The notes under the pieces were generated by a model. The model worked only from the letters and a program-made list of their open reading frames with translations. It was not told the DNA's origin and did not search any database. Positions 62,958-64,000 of a stretch of 64,000 nt of DNA are shown piece by piece; the first letter of the stretch is position 1, and each line of letters opens with the position of its first letter. Source of the stretch: Gemmatimonadota bacterium (GTDB taxonomy: Bacteria; Gemmatimonadota; Gemmatimonadetes; Gemmatimonadales; Gemmatimonadaceae); NCBI GenBank assembly GCA_028287235.1, contig JAQBQB010000005.1:1-64000 (forward strand). The letters run 5' to 3'. Made by a program: the position numbers and the translations under genes.

Positions 62958-63272
62958 CTATACCTTGCTGCTCTCGTCCAATTGATCTTGCAGGCTCACC
63001 GGATCAGTGTCGTGCGCCTCACCCGGCGCGAACGTATGGACGCGCAATTCCGTCTTGCGGGCCAACGCGACGAACAATCTGATGGGGAGGGTCGATCCTG
63101 GCGACGGCATCTTGCGATCTGCGCCTTCCGGCGCTGTGCTGTCGTAGACTCGCCAAAGTTCGCCGTAGCGATTGACGAGGAAGATCGACGTGAACTGCTG
63201 GATGACGCGGGGAGCGTCGTCCTTCGTGGGAATTACCGCCAAAGCAGCGGCCACACTACTCGCACTAACCAT
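62958..63272 (-). CDS. Small protein of unknown function
   Basis: 104 residues from ATG 63272. The C-terminal part is protein-like: FTSIFLVNRYGELWRVYDST, MPSPGSTLPIRLFVALARKT, ELRVHTFAPGEAHDTDPVSL. I do not recognise a family. The frame is open to 63455, but that extension has poor composition, so the start is uncertain. Confidence 0.5.
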   Translation of the reverse strand: MVSASSVAAALAVIPTKDDAPRVIQQFTSIFLVNRYGELWRVYDSTAPEGADRKMPSPGSTLPIRLFVALARKTELRVHTFAPGEAHDTDPVSLQDQLDESSKV

Positions 63273-63477
63273 GGTTGTCGACTCCGCGGGGGGCCCGTCG
63301 TCGGGCCCGTTACCGGAACTACGCGATACTGCAGTGGGGCGAATATGTGCACACCAGCAAGTTTCCACAACAGGTGCAGCAATTCTTGTATGCCGGGTCT
63401 GCATACAATTGTGGGACGCCGCTCCATCCCCGCTCGCCGAGTGACGCGTTGCCAAACAGATGAGCCGATCCGCGCCC

Positions 63478-64000
63478 CTAGCGAACGTTCTTGCCGCCGA
63501 TCGATCCGCGCCGGTCGTCGAGCACGAAATGACTCTTGGCCGGCATCTGAATCGCCGCCAGCGCCTTGGCGTCGAGCGTGGTGTTCGCCGGGATGATCCC
63601 TTCGCGCTGTAGGAGGTACGCGGTCACCGCGTACGTCTGCTCCGATGTCAACGAGCCGGGAGCGGTAAGGGGCATGGCGCGGCGGATGTAGTCGTACAAC
63701 GTCGTGGCGTACGGCCAGTAGTTGCCGATCGTGCGAGGAATCTTGTAATCGCTCGCGAAGTCGAACGTCTTCGGTCCGCCGATCAGCTGCGGATAGGCCG
63801 GCGGCTTTCCTTCGCCGTTCGCGCCGTGGCAGGAAGCACAGGCGCCCGCGAACACCGCGGCGCCCTGCTCGGGCGTTCCACTGCCTGCCGGCAACCCCGC
63901 GCCGTCGGGCGACACGTCGATGTTCACCGCCGCGATCTCCGCGGGGCTCGCCGTGTGTCCGAGGTTGAACTGCTTCGGATCCTTGTCGCCCAGGTAGTCG
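63478..64000 (-). CDS. Cytochrome c domain protein, start beyond the window
   Basis: Partial: the frame is open on the minus strand to the window edge; 174 residues are visible. Haem attachment at GACASCHGANGEGK. After the Cys motif a Gly/Pro-rich loop and a Met in RRAMPLTAPGS, the likely sixth ligand, follow. Upstream of the haem domain is GHTASPAEIAAVNIDVSPDG, a linker typical of SorB-like or sulfite/thiosulfate-oxidising cytochromes. Its partner oxidoreductase would be encoded outside. Confidence 0.85.
   Translation of the reverse strand, partial: DYLGDKDPKQFNLGHTASPAEIAAVNIDVSPDGAGLPAGSGTPEQGAAVFAGACASCHGANGEGKPPAYPQLIGGPKTFDFASDYKIPRTIGNYWPYATTLYDYIRRAMPLTAPGSLTSEQTYAVTAYLLQREGIIPANTTLDAKALAAIQMPAKSHFVLDDRRGSIGGKNVR

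Noticed and set aside
63275-63463. Possible 62-residue plus-strand protein
   Set aside because: Rare start codon, no ribosome site, no family; kept only as a low-interest finding.
1-64000. tRNA or rRNA genes
   Set aside because: I found no cloverleaf with T-psi-C arm or rRNA signature in the gaps; a covariance-model scan would be needed to exclude a missed one.

Overview
The window is GC-rich chromosomal DNA from a soil-type Gram-negative bacterium. Gemmatimonadota is the best guess. This is inferred from gene style: many signal-peptide and lipoprotein genes, FecR/ECF sigma/TonB-receptor sets, ADOP-type permeases, Ser/Thr kinases with extracytoplasmic repeat regions, BNR and Kelch propellers, a histone-H1-like SWIB protein, and Gly/Arg-rich inserts in secreted enzymes. 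I saw no rRNA, tRNA, CRISPR array, IS element or intact prophage.

0-8.7 kb: a heptamer tandem repeat, proline catabolism (pruA), a small lipoprotein, a receiver-HisKA protein without ATPase, endonuclease IV, an SdpR-SdpI-hydrolase operon, a histone-like SWIB gene behind repeated dyads, and signal peptidase I. 8.8-16.9 kb: a one-direction oxidation cluster with a Tat-exported small subunit, a GMC dehydrogenase with a predicted 3Fe-4S site, a PQQ dehydrogenase, a Rieske non-haem-iron oxygenase, a hybrid sensor kinase and a membrane protein. 16.9-19.1 kb: REP-like repeats, a secreted protein, then a decayed stretch with a 21-bp heptad-encoding array and a truncated nucleotidyltransferase.

19.1-23.6 kb (minus): a tight four-gene operon (unknown protein, MerR-like regulator, ClpP, ADOP permease). 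23.6-31.2 kb: TonB receptor with STN domain and FecR on minus, divergent from an ECF sigma factor, followed by a Gly-rich lipoprotein, an M30-like peptidase and a Rieske lipoprotein. 31.5-37.2 kb: amino-acid permease, GroES-like protein, bacilliredoxin, cytochrome c, TRIC-type channel, lipoproteins and a Kelch protein.

37.2-48.6 kb: a large membrane Ser/Thr kinase divergent from a 1156-residue BNR propeller protein, DinB-like enzyme, cyclophilin, an outer-membrane-barrel/NlpC-P60 fusion and an M28 peptidase. 48.7-64 kb: a large TonB receptor with an extra C-terminal domain and a possible attenuator in its leader, PAP2 phosphatase, small envelope proteins, an MsbA-like ABC exporter, GH10-like hydrolase, M19 dipeptidase, a frameshifted membrane-protein gene, a DUF1906-like protein, an S9-like hydrolase and a partial cytochrome c.

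Most genes act at or outside the inner membrane. The clearest functional units are the 8.8-14 kb oxidation cluster, the SdpRI-hydrolase operon, the sigma/FecR/TonB set and the ClpP operon. All calls come from reading translations and motifs; no database search was possible.
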